A DNA stretch of 64,000 nucleotides from Gemmatimonadota bacterium. Its GTDB lineage: Bacteria > Gemmatimonadota > Gemmatimonadetes > Longimicrobiales > Gaopeijiaceae. Position numbers and translations under genes: made by a program. This document shows, piece by piece, positions 34,692 through 43,738 of the stretch. The DNA is taken from the NCBI GenBank assembly GCA_029262115.1, contig JAJCZZ010000045.1, positions 1-64,000 of the forward strand. The letters are read 5' to 3'. Positions within the stretch are counted from its first letter, which is position 1; each line of letters opens with the position of its first letter. The notes under the pieces are model-generated. The model was not told the origin of the DNA. It saw only the letters and a program-made list of their open reading frames with translations, and did no database searches.

Positions 34692-35588
34692 ATGGCCGTC
34701 GCGAAGCTCGATCGCCCGATCACGACCCTTCTCGTCGCGCTGGCTTTCAATGCCTGCGGCGGGGCAGAGAATGGGGATGGGGATGCCGAAGCGCCCACCG
34801 ACGGCGCGGCGGCCGCCGTGATGGATGGCCCCCGGGTGGCGGTCGCACCGACCTCGGCGGATCAGTTGCCCTCGGCCATCATCGGCCAAGGAGGGGAGCT
34901 CGAGGGCTCGGACCTGAAGTACGTGCCGGGCGACGACGCGAGCACGGGGTACCTCGCCGTCCCGGAGGGCGCCGGACCGTTCCCCGCCCTCGTCATCGTC
35001 CACGAGTGGAACGGGCTGGTGGATCGGGTAAGGCAGGTGGCGGACAACTTTGCCGCCGAAGGCTACGTCACCCTGGCGGTCGACCTGTACGACGCCCGCA
35101 CCGGATCGAACGCCGAGGAGAACATGGCGCTCGTGCGCGAGGTCCAAGGCAACTCATCAAAGATGATCGCCAACATGAACGCGGCGGTCGCCTACCTGAA
35201 AGGACGCGGCGACGTGACGGGCCGGGTGGGCGCCATGGGCTGGTGCTTTGGAGGGGGAATCGCCCTGTCGTTCGGACTGGACGGAGCGGACCACGACGCC
35301 ACCGCGATCTTCTACGGAGCGCTAGTCGACGATCCGGCTCGGCTCGCCGCCATGGATCACGAGGTGTACGGGACCTTCGCTCAGTTGGACGGAGGCCCCT
35401 CGCCGGAGAACGTGGCGGCCTTCGAAGCGGCCCTCAAGACGGCTGGTATTCCGAACGACCTCCATATTTACGACGAGGTCAACCACGGCTTCTGGCTGCG
35501 TGTCGATCAGGATACGGACGCCAGGGCGGCGCCCGCCCTGGACGCCTGGCAGCGGCTGAAGGCGTATCTGGATCGTACGCTCCGGTAG
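34692..35588 (+). CDS. Dienelactone hydrolase family lipoprotein
   Basis: A 298-aa protein; the ATG has TTGGAGG six bases upstream. The signal TTLLVALAFNAC is a lipobox. The DLH fold is clear: FPALVIVHEWNGLVDRVRQV, the nucleophile cysteine in VGAMGWCFGGGIALSFGL, and the histidine in YDEVNHGFWLR. Dienelactone hydrolases open lactone rings during aromatic degradation; exported members act on unknown esters. It probably hydrolyses a small ester or lactone in the periplasm. Confidence 0.85.
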   Translation: MAVAKLDRPITTLLVALAFNACGGAENGDGDAEAPTDGAAAAVMDGPRVAVAPTSADQLPSAIIGQGGELEGSDLKYVPGDDASTGYLAVPEGAGPFPALVIVHEWNGLVDRVRQVADNFAAEGYVTLAVDLYDARTGSNAEENMALVREVQGNSSKMIANMNAAVAYLKGRGDVTGRVGAMGWCFGGGIALSFGLDGADHDATAIFYGALVDDPARLAAMDHEVYGTFAQLDGGPSPENVAAFEAALKTAGIPNDLHIYDEVNHGFWLRVDQDTDARAAPALDAWQRLKAYLDRTLR

Positions 35589-35728
35589 ACGGCGGCGGGA
35601 CCAAATTCGCCCGACCGCCCCGGACCAAGGCGCCACGACAACGCCGCAACGAAGCCTCGTAGGTCATCCACACAAGTTGCCCCAACGTTTCAGTCCGACT
35701 CCACGCCCCCGAACCACGGATCACACGA

Positions 35729-36145
35729 ATGACCACGAGCGAAGGCGCCGACAACGGCATCTCCCACTTCTTTCTCAACCTGGCGCGCATCGTCTTCGGG
35801 CTCATGTTCATGCAGCACGGAGCGCAGAAGCTCTTTGCCGTGCTCGGGCGGGAGGAAGTCGCCGAGTTCCTCACTCGCACCTGGTTCGCGGGTGTCCTGG
35901 AGTTCTGGGGCGGACTTCTGATCGTTCTGGGCCTGTTCACTCGCCCCGTGGCCTTCCTGCTGGCCGGACAGATGGCCTTCGCGTACTTCATCGCGCACTT
36001 CGGACGCGGCTTCTTCCCGATCCAGAACGGCGGCGAGTTGGCCGTTCTCTACTGCTTCTTCTACCTGTTCATCGCAGCCAACGGCGGCGGCGCATTCAGC
36101 TTGGACGGGTTGATCGCTGGGCGGAAGCGGAGTTCGATCGGGTAG
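35729..36145 (+). CDS. DoxX-family membrane protein
   Basis: A 138-aa protein with four hydrophobic helices. The DoxX signature includes LARIVFGLMFMQHGAQKLFA, then LEFWGGLLIVLGLFTRPVAF and MAFAYFIAHFGRGFFPIQNG with GELAVLYCFFYLFIA. DoxX proteins are small quinone-pathway or thiol-redox membrane proteins; this one's partner is not evident. It follows the dienelactone hydrolase after 140 bases. Confidence 0.9.
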   Translation: MTTSEGADNGISHFFLNLARIVFGLMFMQHGAQKLFAVLGREEVAEFLTRTWFAGVLEFWGGLLIVLGLFTRPVAFLLAGQMAFAYFIAHFGRGFFPIQNGGELAVLYCFFYLFIAANGGGAFSLDGLIAGRKRSSIG

Positions 36146-36250
36146 GGGCGAAGGCGTTGGCCGGGCGCGGCGGGTGGGCGACTTTGACGAAAGGCCTGGA
36201 CCGGAGGAGGGAATGGATCGGCAGCGTGGGCACCACCGGAGGAAACCCAC

Positions 36251-36877
36251 GTGACACTTCCCTCGCCGATCAAGGGTGAGTTGGACTGGTTCCGCTCGGA
36301 CGATCCACCCGGAGCGTTCCAGATCTCCGCCGACGGCCGTCAGCTGGCGGAGTTCGAATGGGAGCGCCCGTCCCGGTCCTGCCGAATCTGCTTCGCGTTC
36401 GGAGATGTCTGGCGCGCCACTTTCAGCGGCTTCGTGCCTTGGATCGTCGAACTGGGAGATGTCGACACGCGTGAACCCGCGCTCATCTACGCCGGCACGC
36501 CGTTCCGGGGGCTTGCGGAGTTCCCGGACGGCACACGTGTGTCCTACCTGGCCTGGTTAACGCGGCGACTGAGACCAAAAAACCACTTTCTCTTTGCCGA
36601 GGGGGAGCGGATCCTCAGCTTCCGTTATCACAAGGAGAAGCCCCTGACGGCTACTGCGATCATTGTGGAGGAGGGTTGGCGGGATGGTGATATCGCATGG
36701 CCCCTTTTGATGCTTTGGGGCTCGCTGGCGTTTCAGCTGCGCCGATCGGTGGTATCGTGGACGGTCGGCCCCTGGCTCCCCGACCGGGTGCCCGCCCGTG
36801 CGATCAACAGGACGAGAGCGAGACTGGCGCTCTCTTCGGACTCGCGCTGGTTTCGGCCGAGCCGCATGCTGAAGTAG
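36251..36877 (+). CDS. Protein of unknown function
   Basis: A 208-aa product from a GTG with GGAGGA eight bases upstream. It is rich in short beta strands (GAFQISADGRQLAEFEWERP, ERILSFRYHKEKPLTATAII) in a pattern resembling membrane-sensing or LURP-like scramblase folds. Near the C-terminus there is one hydrophobic stretch (IAWPLLMLWGSLAF). No confident family. It may be a peripheral membrane protein. It converges on the arginase gene across a perfect palindromic terminator. Confidence 0.55.
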   Translation: MTLPSPIKGELDWFRSDDPPGAFQISADGRQLAEFEWERPSRSCRICFAFGDVWRATFSGFVPWIVELGDVDTREPALIYAGTPFRGLAEFPDGTRVSYLAWLTRRLRPKNHFLFAEGERILSFRYHKEKPLTATAIIVEEGWRDGDIAWPLLMLWGSLAFQLRRSVVSWTVGPWLPDRVPARAINRTRARLALSSDSRWFRPSRMLK

Positions 36878-36951
36878 ACGCCCACCAGTGCGCCACCGAG
36901 CGAAGCGAGGTCAGCGCGGCCATCCGCGGCCATCCCATCGCTCGTCGCAGC

Positions 36952-36979
36952 GGGGTCGCGCCGATATCGGCGCGACCCC
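36952..36979. terminator. 28-bp perfect palindrome, bidirectional terminator
   Basis: GGGGTCGCGCCGAT followed directly by its exact reverse complement. It stands between the convergent genes ending at 36877 and 36991, where a shared terminator is expected. Extrusion would need a few bases of the centre to form the loop. Confidence 0.7.
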
Positions 36980-36990
36980 TACCCCCCTTC

Positions 36991-37914
36991 CTATAGGATG
37001 CGGCGTCCCAAGGCCGACCCCACCAACCCCACCGCCATGTGCGCCGTCCGATTCCGGTCGTCGAGAACGGGGTTCAACTCCACCAACTCGAGGCTGACGA
37101 TCCGGCGCGTCGCCGCAGCCTTTTCGCAGACCAGATGGCCTTCTCGGTAGGTGAGCCCCCCCTGAACCGGGGTCCCCACGCCCGGCGCCACGACCGGGTC
37201 CAACGAATCGAGATCGTACGAGAGGTGGAAACCGACCGTGCCGTCGTTGGCGCGCTCCAACGCCTCGTTCATGCAGGCCGCGACACCACGTTCATCGATC
37301 TCGGACATGGTGATCACCCGGACCCCGAGCTCGCTGATCAGATCACGCTCTCCTTGGTCCAACTGTCGGACCCCGAGCACGGTCACGTTCTCCGGTCGGA
37401 CGGCCGGAGCCTCGCCGGAGATCGATGTCAGACGATCCGGGCCGCGCCCCATCAAGACGGCCAGGCTCATGCCATGGATGTTGCCGCTCGGCGTTGTCTC
37501 CGGGCGGTTCATATCAGCGTGTGCATCAATCCAGATCAGGCCGATACGCTCGTTGCGTGCCCGATAGTGGCGAGCCACCGCCGCCACGGTCCCGATGGAC
37601 AGAGAGTGGTCACCGCCCAGGATCAGCGGAAGCCGCTCGTTCTCCAGCCCGTCGGTCACATGGGCGCAGGCCCTCTCGGCGACGGCGGCGATCTCGTCCA
37701 GAAAGCGAAGCTGCGCATCTCCCGGAGTCGCGGTTTCGAAGCCGGTGGCCGTAACGGTGCCCGTCTCCCTCACAGTGTATCCGAGCGACTCGACGGCTCC
37801 CGTGATCCCGGCGATGCGGAGCGCCGACGGTCCCATGTCCACACCCCTACGCCCCGCCCCCAGGTCGATCGATACCGAAATGAGCGCGACGTCCCGCTGC
37901 GGGTTCATCTCCAT
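36991..37914 (-). CDS. rocF: Arginase
   Basis: A 307-aa ureohydrolase that splits arginine to ornithine and urea. All three manganese motifs are present: GGDHSLSIG, IWIDAHADMNRPETTPSGNI, and SYDLDSLDPVVAPGVGTPV. The N-terminal GAGRRGVDMGPSALR and C-terminal SLELVELNPVLDDRN are typical of arginases rather than agmatinases. The ATG overlaps the TGA of the DUF427 gene by one base, so the two are co-translated. Confidence 0.9.
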   Translation of the reverse strand: MEMNPQRDVALISVSIDLGAGRRGVDMGPSALRIAGITGAVESLGYTVRETGTVTATGFETATPGDAQLRFLDEIAAVAERACAHVTDGLENERLPLILGGDHSLSIGTVAAVARHYRARNERIGLIWIDAHADMNRPETTPSGNIHGMSLAVLMGRGPDRLTSISGEAPAVRPENVTVLGVRQLDQGERDLISELGVRVITMSEIDERGVAACMNEALERANDGTVGFHLSYDLDSLDPVVAPGVGTPVQGGLTYREGHLVCEKAAATRRIVSLELVELNPVLDDRNRTAHMAVGLVGSALGRRIL

Positions 37915-38198
37915 CAGTCCTCGACCGTCACGCCCTTCCAGAACGCGACGCGATCCTCGATGTTGGCGGCCGCTTTCGACGGCGAGGGATAGTACCAGGC
38001 CGCGTCGTCGTTGCGCTCTCCTTCGACCACGACGTCGAGATAGCTCGCCTGGCCCTTCCACACGCAGTGGGTGTGGTGGTCGCTCTGCTCGAAGTAGCGC
38101 TCGTCGAGCGAGGCCCGAGGGAAGTAGTGGTTGCCCTCGACCATGACCGTGTCGTCACTCTCGGCCAGTACGGCTCCTTTCCAGATTGCGCGTGCCAA
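37914..38198 (-). CDS. DUF427 domain protein
   Basis: A 94-aa protein from a TTG with GGAG six bases ahead. It matches DUF427 throughout: ARAIWKGAVLAESDDTVMVE, GNHYFPRASLDERYF, HTHCVWKGQASYLDVVVEG, AAWYYPSPSKAA, and the final RVAFWKGVTVED. The family is a small beta barrel without known activity. The frame is open further upstream but only in non-family sequence. It precedes and is coupled to arginase. Confidence 0.85.
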   Translation of the reverse strand: MARAIWKGAVLAESDDTVMVEGNHYFPRASLDERYFEQSDHHTHCVWKGQASYLDVVVEGERNDDAAWYYPSPSKAAANIEDRVAFWKGVTVED

Positions 38199-38235
38199 TG
38201 GTTGCTCCGGTTGGAGGAGCGTCCAAGCTACGGAG

Positions 38236-38928
38236 TCATCCGCCCCGAAGTCGACGCTGTTCCTTTCGTTCGATGCGGCGGCGCCGGCGTGCGTCGCCGG
38301 CTGTCTCACCTGTGAACCTGGACTTGATCTCCACCCCCCCCATGATGGCCACACCGGTAATGCGTAACACGGGAGCGTCGGGATCGGGATCCACGCCGGC
38401 GTCCTCGGCATGATCGAAGCCGCCCATGATTCCGACCCCGTGGCTCTCGACCCGCATGCCGGGGGGAACGATGATCTCCACACCTCCGCACATCGTGAAA
38501 ACCTGCACGGTCGTGACCCCGGGAGGCATCTGCGCCTCGCGAAAGTCCAACTCCGTACCGCCCATGATGGCGATGGCGTGGTTGGTGCGGGCTGGGGTCC
38601 ATCGCCCCTTTCGGGACGACCCGCCGAGGATGGCGACCATGAACTGGCTGTCGCGCACATGCGCCGCGTCGGTTACGCCATAGCCGCGCGACGCGACCGG
38701 CATCGAGGCTCCGACCGTCGTCGTGGCCGGCAGGTCGCCTCCCCCGGGCATGTCCTGAAGGAGCGCCTTCAACTCCTCGCTCGACGACGCCCGATGTGCG
38801 ACGTCGACTCGCCGCTCGAACTCTTCAACGGCCATGACATCGTTCGCGAAGTGCTCGCACAGCGCGTCAATCGTGACCTGCCGAGACTTCTGGAGTGGCG
38901 GGCTCGGTGTGTCGTCCGGTGGAGTCAT
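38236..38928 (-). CDS. DUF1707/LiaF-like protein
   Basis: A 230-aa soluble protein. The N-terminal 50 residues are DUF1707-like (TIDALCEHFANDVMAVEEFE, RRVDVAHRASSSEELKALL). The C-terminal half is a repeated beta solenoid as in LiaF C-termini: FMVAILGGSSRKGRW, HAIAIMGGTELDFREAQM, VFTMCGGVEIIVPPG, VGIMGGFDH. Such proteins accompany envelope-stress control or are of unknown role. No transmembrane helix is present, unlike LiaF itself. The ATG 30 bases further upstream is an alternative start. Confidence 0.75.
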   Translation of the reverse strand: MTPPDDTPSPPLQKSRQVTIDALCEHFANDVMAVEEFERRVDVAHRASSSEELKALLQDMPGGGDLPATTTVGASMPVASRGYGVTDAAHVRDSQFMVAILGGSSRKGRWTPARTNHAIAIMGGTELDFREAQMPPGVTTVQVFTMCGGVEIIVPPGMRVESHGVGIMGGFDHAEDAGVDPDPDAPVLRITGVAIMGGVEIKSRFTGETAGDARRRRRIERKEQRRLRGG

Positions 38929-39191
38929 GGGGTCGCCTGCTGGAACCGGTGTGCTCATTGGGGACGGAATGCCAATCAGGCAATCCGGTGTGCTTGACTG
39001 CTACGTGTGGCGAGAACGACGCCGTCATGCCCGAGCCGCTCCCACGTACCGAAGCTAGTGGTGCCACATCGATGTCGCCTGAGGCGGGCACGCGCAACGC
39101 CGGCGGTGGCGCAGGAAAAACCGTATCCACATCTTCATGGTCGTGGGCCCAGGGGGGCCACAACGTCGTCATCCAAGGACCGGAGGTCATC

Positions 39192-39569
39192 ATGAGTGTT
39201 CTGTCCCGCCGCGCTTTCATCGCATCGTTCGCACTCACCGTTGGCCTGGCCGGCTGCGCCAGCTCAGGGGGCGGGGGCGGCGGAGGCGGATCGAGCACGC
39301 GCCTGACTCAGGAGGAGTTGGCCGAGGTTCCGCAGCTCGATGCGTTCCAGGCGGTGCAGCGCCTTCGTTCGCAATGGCTCCGGAGTCGTGGGGGTAACAC
39401 GCCGCAGGTGGTGTCGGACGGAATGCGCCAGCAGGACGGGATCGAGTCGCTTCGCCGGTTCCGCGTGTCGGACATCGAGGAACTTCGTTACATGAGTGCC
39501 ACGGAGGCAACGAATCGCTTCGGGACCGGCTTCGACGGTGGCGCCATCCTCGTGACGACCAAGCGGTAG
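39192..39569 (+). CDS. Small lipoprotein with TonB-receptor plug-like domain
   Basis: A 125-aa protein with GGAGG before the ATG. The signal has both a twin-arginine-like RRAFIASF and a lipobox (TVGLAGC), followed by an eight-glycine linker. The remainder (AFQAVQRLRSQWLRSRG, SLRRFRVSDIEELRYMSATE, TNRFGTGFDGGAILVTTKR) mirrors the end of a TonB-dependent receptor plug, but no barrel follows. Such orphan plug lipoproteins recur in Gemmatimonadota-like genomes; function unknown, perhaps interacting with receptors or TonB-like proteins. Confidence 0.65.
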   Translation: MSVLSRRAFIASFALTVGLAGCASSGGGGGGGGSSTRLTQEELAEVPQLDAFQAVQRLRSQWLRSRGGNTPQVVSDGMRQQDGIESLRRFRVSDIEELRYMSATEATNRFGTGFDGGAILVTTKR

Positions 39570-39590
39570 GGAGTCGACGGACACTAACTA

Positions 39591-39628
39591 CGAAGGCGCC
39601 GGGGTCCGCTGGGATCCCGGCGCCTTCG
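39591..39628. terminator. 13-bp perfect hairpin between convergent genes
   Basis: CGAAGGCGCCGGG at 39591-39603 pairs exactly with 39616-39628; loop of 12 bases. It starts 21 bases after the plug lipoprotein stop and precedes the end of the M20 gene, so it can serve both strands. Confidence 0.75.
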
Positions 39629-39688
39629 ATCGTGTCGACGCCAGTAGCCTGTGCCCCGACGGCTCGACGGTCACGCCCGGCGAGCCCC

Positions 39689-40894
39689 TCATACCAGTCC
39701 ACGCGCAAACGTCTCGAGGACGTCCGCGCACGTCCCGATCTGATCCAGGTCGCACCACTCGTCCGCGGAGTGGGCCTGCGCGATATCCCCCGGGCCGAAG
39801 CACAGCGCGGGAATGCCAGCCTCGTTGAGAAATGCCGCGTCCACCCAGGCGGTCATCCCGTGTACGGCACCGGATAGTCCGTGGCTCCGGGCCGCTCCCC
39901 TCAACCCCGTAGTCAACGGGTGGTCGGCCCCGACCTCGGTGCCGGGTCGATCCAGGGTGATTTCGAGCGTCGCGTCCAGCCGCTCCTCCCGCGCCCGTAG
40001 CCGATCGAGGTGCACGGAGAACTCCGTCAGCACATCGTCGGCCGACTCCCCTGGGAGGGTGCGACGCTCCAGCAGGAGTCGACACCCTTCCGGATACACC
40101 GACTCCGCGACGCCCCCGGCGATCGTGCCGGCATGGAAGGTCCCGTGACCGAGAAGGGGGTGCGTCGCTCCGGCAGCCAATTCCGCGTGGAGGGCTTCGA
40201 GTTCTGCCACGTACAAGGCGGCGTGCCGGATGGCGTCGATGCCGTGTTCGGGTCGGGAGCCGTGAGCGGCCCGTCCGCGGAACGAAGCTTCAACCCAGAC
40301 GAAGCCCTTGTGCGCCGGCATGACCGACAGGTTGGTGGGTTCGCACACCACGGCCATGTCCGCCCTCACTCCGGAGCGAACCAGCGCGGCCATCCCCAGG
40401 CTCGCATGCTCTTCGTCGCACGTGAGCGCGACCACCAGATCCGGCCTGGGCCCCCGGTGCGCCAGCCTTTCGGCCGCGGCCAGGAGGGCGGCCACGCCGC
40501 CCTTCATGTCACATGCGCCCCGCCCCCACAGCCGACCGCCGCTGATCTCGGCTCCCCAGGGAGAGATCGTCATGGCGTCGACGCCGACCGTGTCGAGATG
40601 TCCATTGAGGAGAAGCGTCGGCCCTTCGCCGTCGAGACGTGCGACGACATTGGCACGGCCCGCCTCCACCTCGATCACGTCGCTCTTGAAGCCCCAGGAG
40701 GTGAGCCAGCGGTACGCCAACTCCGCCACTTGCCGCTCGCCGCCCCCCCCTGGCGAGAGCGTCGGGTTCACCGACGGAGTGGCCACCAGGGCCCGAGCGA
40801 GGGCGACGGGATCGCCGTTGCGGGCGTCGTCAAGAACGTCGTCGCCAAGCGTGGCGGGGCGACTACGGTCAGAGTCGCCGGCGGGCTTCGACAT
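39689..40894 (-). CDS. M20-family deacylase (ArgE/DapE-like)
   Basis: A 401-aa cytoplasmic metalloenzyme without signal peptide. Zinc-site motifs are LNGHLDTVGVDAMT, GRGACDMKGGVAALLAAAER and LTCDEEHASLG, and the C-terminal histidine is in CFGPGDIAQAHSADEW. The PGD-x-AQAHSADE ending is typical of ArgE/DapE-type N-acyl-amino-acid deacylases. It likely removes an acyl group from an amino acid such as acetylornithine. GAGGA lies eight bases before the ATG. Confidence 0.85.
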   Translation of the reverse strand: MSKPAGDSDRSRPATLGDDVLDDARNGDPVALARALVATPSVNPTLSPGGGGERQVAELAYRWLTSWGFKSDVIEVEAGRANVVARLDGEGPTLLLNGHLDTVGVDAMTISPWGAEISGGRLWGRGACDMKGGVAALLAAAERLAHRGPRPDLVVALTCDEEHASLGMAALVRSGVRADMAVVCEPTNLSVMPAHKGFVWVEASFRGRAAHGSRPEHGIDAIRHAALYVAELEALHAELAAGATHPLLGHGTFHAGTIAGGVAESVYPEGCRLLLERRTLPGESADDVLTEFSVHLDRLRAREERLDATLEITLDRPGTEVGADHPLTTGLRGAARSHGLSGAVHGMTAWVDAAFLNEAGIPALCFGPGDIAQAHSADEWCDLDQIGTCADVLETFARGLV

Positions 40895-41108
40895 GTCGCG
40901 ACGTCCTCGGGTTGGGGGACAAATTTCTGGCGCTCAGGCGGAAAGGGTCGAATTTCCGAGGCCGGCACCCGAAGGTGCACACTATCTTCCGTATCCGTAA
41001 AGCATTGGCCACAATGTGGTTATGGGACCTTGTCACAGATCCGGTCGTCGGCACGTTTAGTGCACGACCCCTTTCCCTACGAAGGACCCCCCGCGGCACG
41101 GAGGAACC

Positions 41109-41279
41109 ATGCGAAACTTTACCGTCGGCCTCCTCGGGGCGGCAGCCCTGGTGGCCGGCCTGGTCCTGGTCCGCCAGCAGACCCGCGCGCCCGAGGCCGA
41201 GCGCCCGCGCGTGGTGCCCGCTGGTGAATCACAGCCAGCCACGATCTCTCTGGAGCGAATTCGAGAACTCGGCTACTGA
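41109..41279 (+). CDS. 56-aa single-pass membrane protein
   Basis: A short gene with CGGAGGAACC directly before the ATG. The product begins MRNFTVGLLGAAALVAGLVL with one hydrophobic helix at residues 4-21. A basic and proline-rich linker follows, then a conserved-looking end, TISLERIRELGY. A perfect 16-bp terminator follows 48 bases after the stop. The strong ribosome site, signal-like helix and dedicated terminator argue that it is real. No family recognised; it may be a tail-exposed envelope microprotein. Confidence 0.6.
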   Translation: MRNFTVGLLGAAALVAGLVLVRQQTRAPEAERPRVVPAGESQPATISLERIRELGY

Positions 41280-41326
41280 CGACGGGGTCCGGCGGAACCA
41301 TTCCTCCGTCCGGACCGGATCAATAG

Positions 41327-41362
41327 AAAGCGGCGGCGGGCCACCGGGCCCGCCGCCGCTTT
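41327..41362. terminator. 16-bp perfect GC terminator, bidirectional
   Basis: AAAGCGGCGGCGGGCC pairs exactly with GGCCCGCCGCCGCTTT around the loop ACCG. T-rich sequence follows on the plus strand (TTTGCGATTTT). It separates the 56-aa gene from the convergent ferredoxin gene. Confidence 0.9.
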
Positions 41363-41388
41363 GCGATTTTCCCTGAAGCCACCCTGAC

Positions 41389-41622
41389 TCAGTCGAAGTG
41401 GACGCGGTTCTTCTCGATATAGCTCGTCCACTCGGGCGGCACATCCGTATCGGGAAAAATGGCCTGAACCGGGCACTCCGGCTCGCACGCACCGCAGTCG
41501 ATGCACTCGTCCGGGTGGATGTAGTACTGGTCGTCGGCCTCGTAGATACAGTCGACGGGACAGACCTCGACGCAACTCGCGTCCTTGGTCTCGATGCACG
41601 GCTCGGTAATGATGTAGGCCAT
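41389..41622 (-). CDS. Ferredoxin (two Fe-S clusters)
   Basis: A 77-aa ferredoxin beginning [20 protein letters not shown]. Cysteine motifs are [20 protein letters not shown] and [19 protein letters not shown], the pattern of 7Fe or 8Fe bacterial ferredoxins of the FdxA kind. It carries electrons in the cytoplasm. GGAGG lies four bases upstream of the ATG. Confidence 0.9.
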   Translation of the reverse strand: MAYIITEPCIETKDASCVEVCPVDCIYEADDQYYIHPDECIDCGACEPECPVQAIFPDTDVPPEWTSYIEKNRVHFD

Positions 41623-41794
41623 GAAGCCTCCAGAGTCCTCTTGATTGGGCCGGACAAGGTGTAAGCGAAGCACGGTCCGGAAGCAAGACAGCGGCGAACG
41701 GCTCCGCGGTGTACGATATCCCTTGATTGGTCGTATGGTTCGATCCGAGCAGAGGGCCGGCCGGCCGACCCTCCTTCTGCAACCATCATCCGCA

Positions 41795-43135
41795 ATGGTA
41801 CACACCCAGATGATCGAGGCGGGGCATTCGAGGACACGAACGTGGGGCGCGCTCGGCGCCCTCCTGTTGTCCGCTCAAGCCCTCTCGGGTCAGGGAACGG
41901 GTGCCGTGTCGGGGACCGTCTTCGACTCGTTGACCATGACGCCGCTGGCGGACGCGCTCGTGGTGCTCTGGGATACACCGCACCAGACAGCGACGGACTC
42001 GCTCGGACGCTTTTCTGTCGAGGATGTACCGGCGGGGGACTACACCGTGCTGTTCTTTCACGCCTACCTGGGTCAGAGAGGCGTATCCCCAGGCCCGGCG
42101 CAGACACGAGTCACGCCCGGCGACACTGTGCGGCTCTCTCTGGCGACGCCGTCGATGTTCACGATGGTAGCATCGGAGTGCCTCCTCGAACCCCATGAGC
42201 CGGGAACGGGCGTTGTCGCTGGATGGGTGGGCGACAATGAGAGCGGGATGGGGCTGCCTGGAGCGTCCGTCGTTCTGTCGTGGAACGTGGATGAATCGAA
42301 GGCCCCCGACCGCCTGGAGCTGCAGACGGACAGCCGTGGATGGTACCGGGCCTGTAGCGCGCCGGCCGAAGTCCCGATCATCGCCTCGGCTCGATTCCTC
42401 GACCGATCCGGGCTCCGGCGAGAGGTGCAGGTGAAGCAAGGGGAGATGGCCGAAGCGCCGTTTCTTCTCGGTCGCTACGCCCTCGCGGAGATCAACGGAC
42501 GGCTCGTCGACGCGTCATCGGGCGAGGCGGTCGGAAGCTCGGAGATATGGCTACGTGGAACCGCGTTCCGGGGGATGTCGAGTCCGGACGGGGACTTCGG
42601 ATTCCAGAACGTCCCACCCGGCACCTACATGCTGATGACGAAGCATGTGGGGTATGGTGTGAAGATGGACACGCTGGAGATTCCGTCCGGTGGACGGCTC
42701 CATGTGGAGATGCGACTCGATCAGCGAGCCATCGAGATCGCCCCGCTGACCGTCACGGTCGAGAGCGAGCCGCAAACTCTCCGCGCGATGGGTGGGTTCA
42801 CCATCGAACGGGCGCAGATCGAAAAGGTCCGTGCTCGCACCCGCGATCTCGGTGACCTCCTGAGCGTGCTCCACGCTCCGGGGGTGGTGGTCGACCGAAG
42901 CGAAGGCACGCTGTGCATAGGATACACGACGGGCCACGTGCGGATGTTCCGCAGCAACTGTACTCCGATGATGATTTTCATCGACAACGTACGGACGAGC
43001 AGTGAAGTGTTGGCCTCACAGATCTCCCCCGACGCGATCGAGCGGATCGTCATCTACAAGCCGATGGAAGCGGGTAATCTATTCGGCTACGGTGCGGCCA
43101 GCGGCGTCATGGCCATCTTTACTCGCGGCCACTGA
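41795..43135 (+). CDS. Carboxypeptidase-regulatory-like / TonB plug-domain protein
   Basis: About 446 aa with a signal peptide ([15 protein letters not shown]). At least two carboxypeptidase regulatory-like beta-sandwiches follow: [20 protein letters not shown] with [20 protein letters not shown], and [20 protein letters not shown] with [17 protein letters not shown]. The C-terminal 110 residues are a plug domain ([51 protein letters not shown]). The beta barrel of a TonB-dependent receptor is absent. It may be a surface adaptor. The ATG at 41810 is an alternative start. Confidence 0.75.
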   Translation: MVHTQMIEAGHSRTRTWGALGALLLSAQALSGQGTGAVSGTVFDSLTMTPLADALVVLWDTPHQTATDSLGRFSVEDVPAGDYTVLFFHAYLGQRGVSPGPAQTRVTPGDTVRLSLATPSMFTMVASECLLEPHEPGTGVVAGWVGDNESGMGLPGASVVLSWNVDESKAPDRLELQTDSRGWYRACSAPAEVPIIASARFLDRSGLRREVQVKQGEMAEAPFLLGRYALAEINGRLVDASSGEAVGSSEIWLRGTAFRGMSSPDGDFGFQNVPPGTYMLMTKHVGYGVKMDTLEIPSGGRLHVEMRLDQRAIEIAPLTVTVESEPQTLRAMGGFTIERAQIEKVRARTRDLGDLLSVLHAPGVVVDRSEGTLCIGYTTGHVRMFRSNCTPMMIFIDNVRTSSEVLASQISPDAIERIVIYKPMEAGNLFGYGAASGVMAIFTRGH

Positions 43136-43153
43136 GGCGCGGCCCCCGCACAT

Positions 43154-43738
43154 TCAGCCGTCGAGTCTACGAGCGAAGCTCCGCGCCCACGTGGCATACC
43201 GCCTGGCCAGTTCCACGTCGGTCCGTTCCGCCAGCGGACCCCAGAGCCGCTGCACGTCCCGATAGAGATCGCCCCAGTCGTCCGTCGGACTCAGCATATG
43301 GAGGTGGCGGAGCGTGTCGAGGTGGTCCGCCAGTGCGATCAGGCGAACCTCCTCGGGTGCCAAGACCAGACGTTCGGCCAGATCGGGCGCGGTGTGCGGT
43401 GGCACCTGTTTGCGGAACACGCACGCCCGGCGCGACAGGACATCAATGAGGATCGAATCGGGCGTACACGCAGTCGGCGTTCGCGTGTCCGTGACGGCCG
43501 CTGCCGCGAGTACGTCCGCGTCGAGGACCCCCGCGTCGCGAAGCAGCACCAACACGGTCCGCCCGGGGTGGAGATACGAAGGATGGTGGTCATCCCCTCC
43601 AAAGGCATGATCCCGACTCTCCATCGCCACGCGGTGCGCGCGCTCCAGTTGCTCCAGATCGTGATCGACCCCCAGTCCACGAGCTACACGCAGCACGCTC
43701 GCTTCCATTGCGGCCGCGCGCGAGGCCGGTGCGCTCAC
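43154..43738 (-). CDS. HD-domain-like protein
   Basis: A 194-aa protein. The GTG at 43738 overlaps the TGA of the cobalamin adenosyltransferase gene. Helical sequence contains HPSYLHPGRTVLVLLRDAGV then LDADVLAAAAVTDTRTP and LIALADHLDTLRHLH, which follows the order of RelA/SpoT-type HD hydrolases (H...HD...D). The central HD pair, however, reads AVTDTRT, so metal binding may be reduced. A (p)ppGpp-hydrolase-like or nucleotidase role is possible but unproven. Confidence 0.55.
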   Translation of the reverse strand: MSAPASRAAAMEASVLRVARGLGVDHDLEQLERAHRVAMESRDHAFGGDDHHPSYLHPGRTVLVLLRDAGVLDADVLAAAAVTDTRTPTACTPDSILIDVLSRRACVFRKQVPPHTAPDLAERLVLAPEEVRLIALADHLDTLRHLHMLSPTDDWGDLYRDVQRLWGPLAERTDVELARRYATWARSFARRLDG

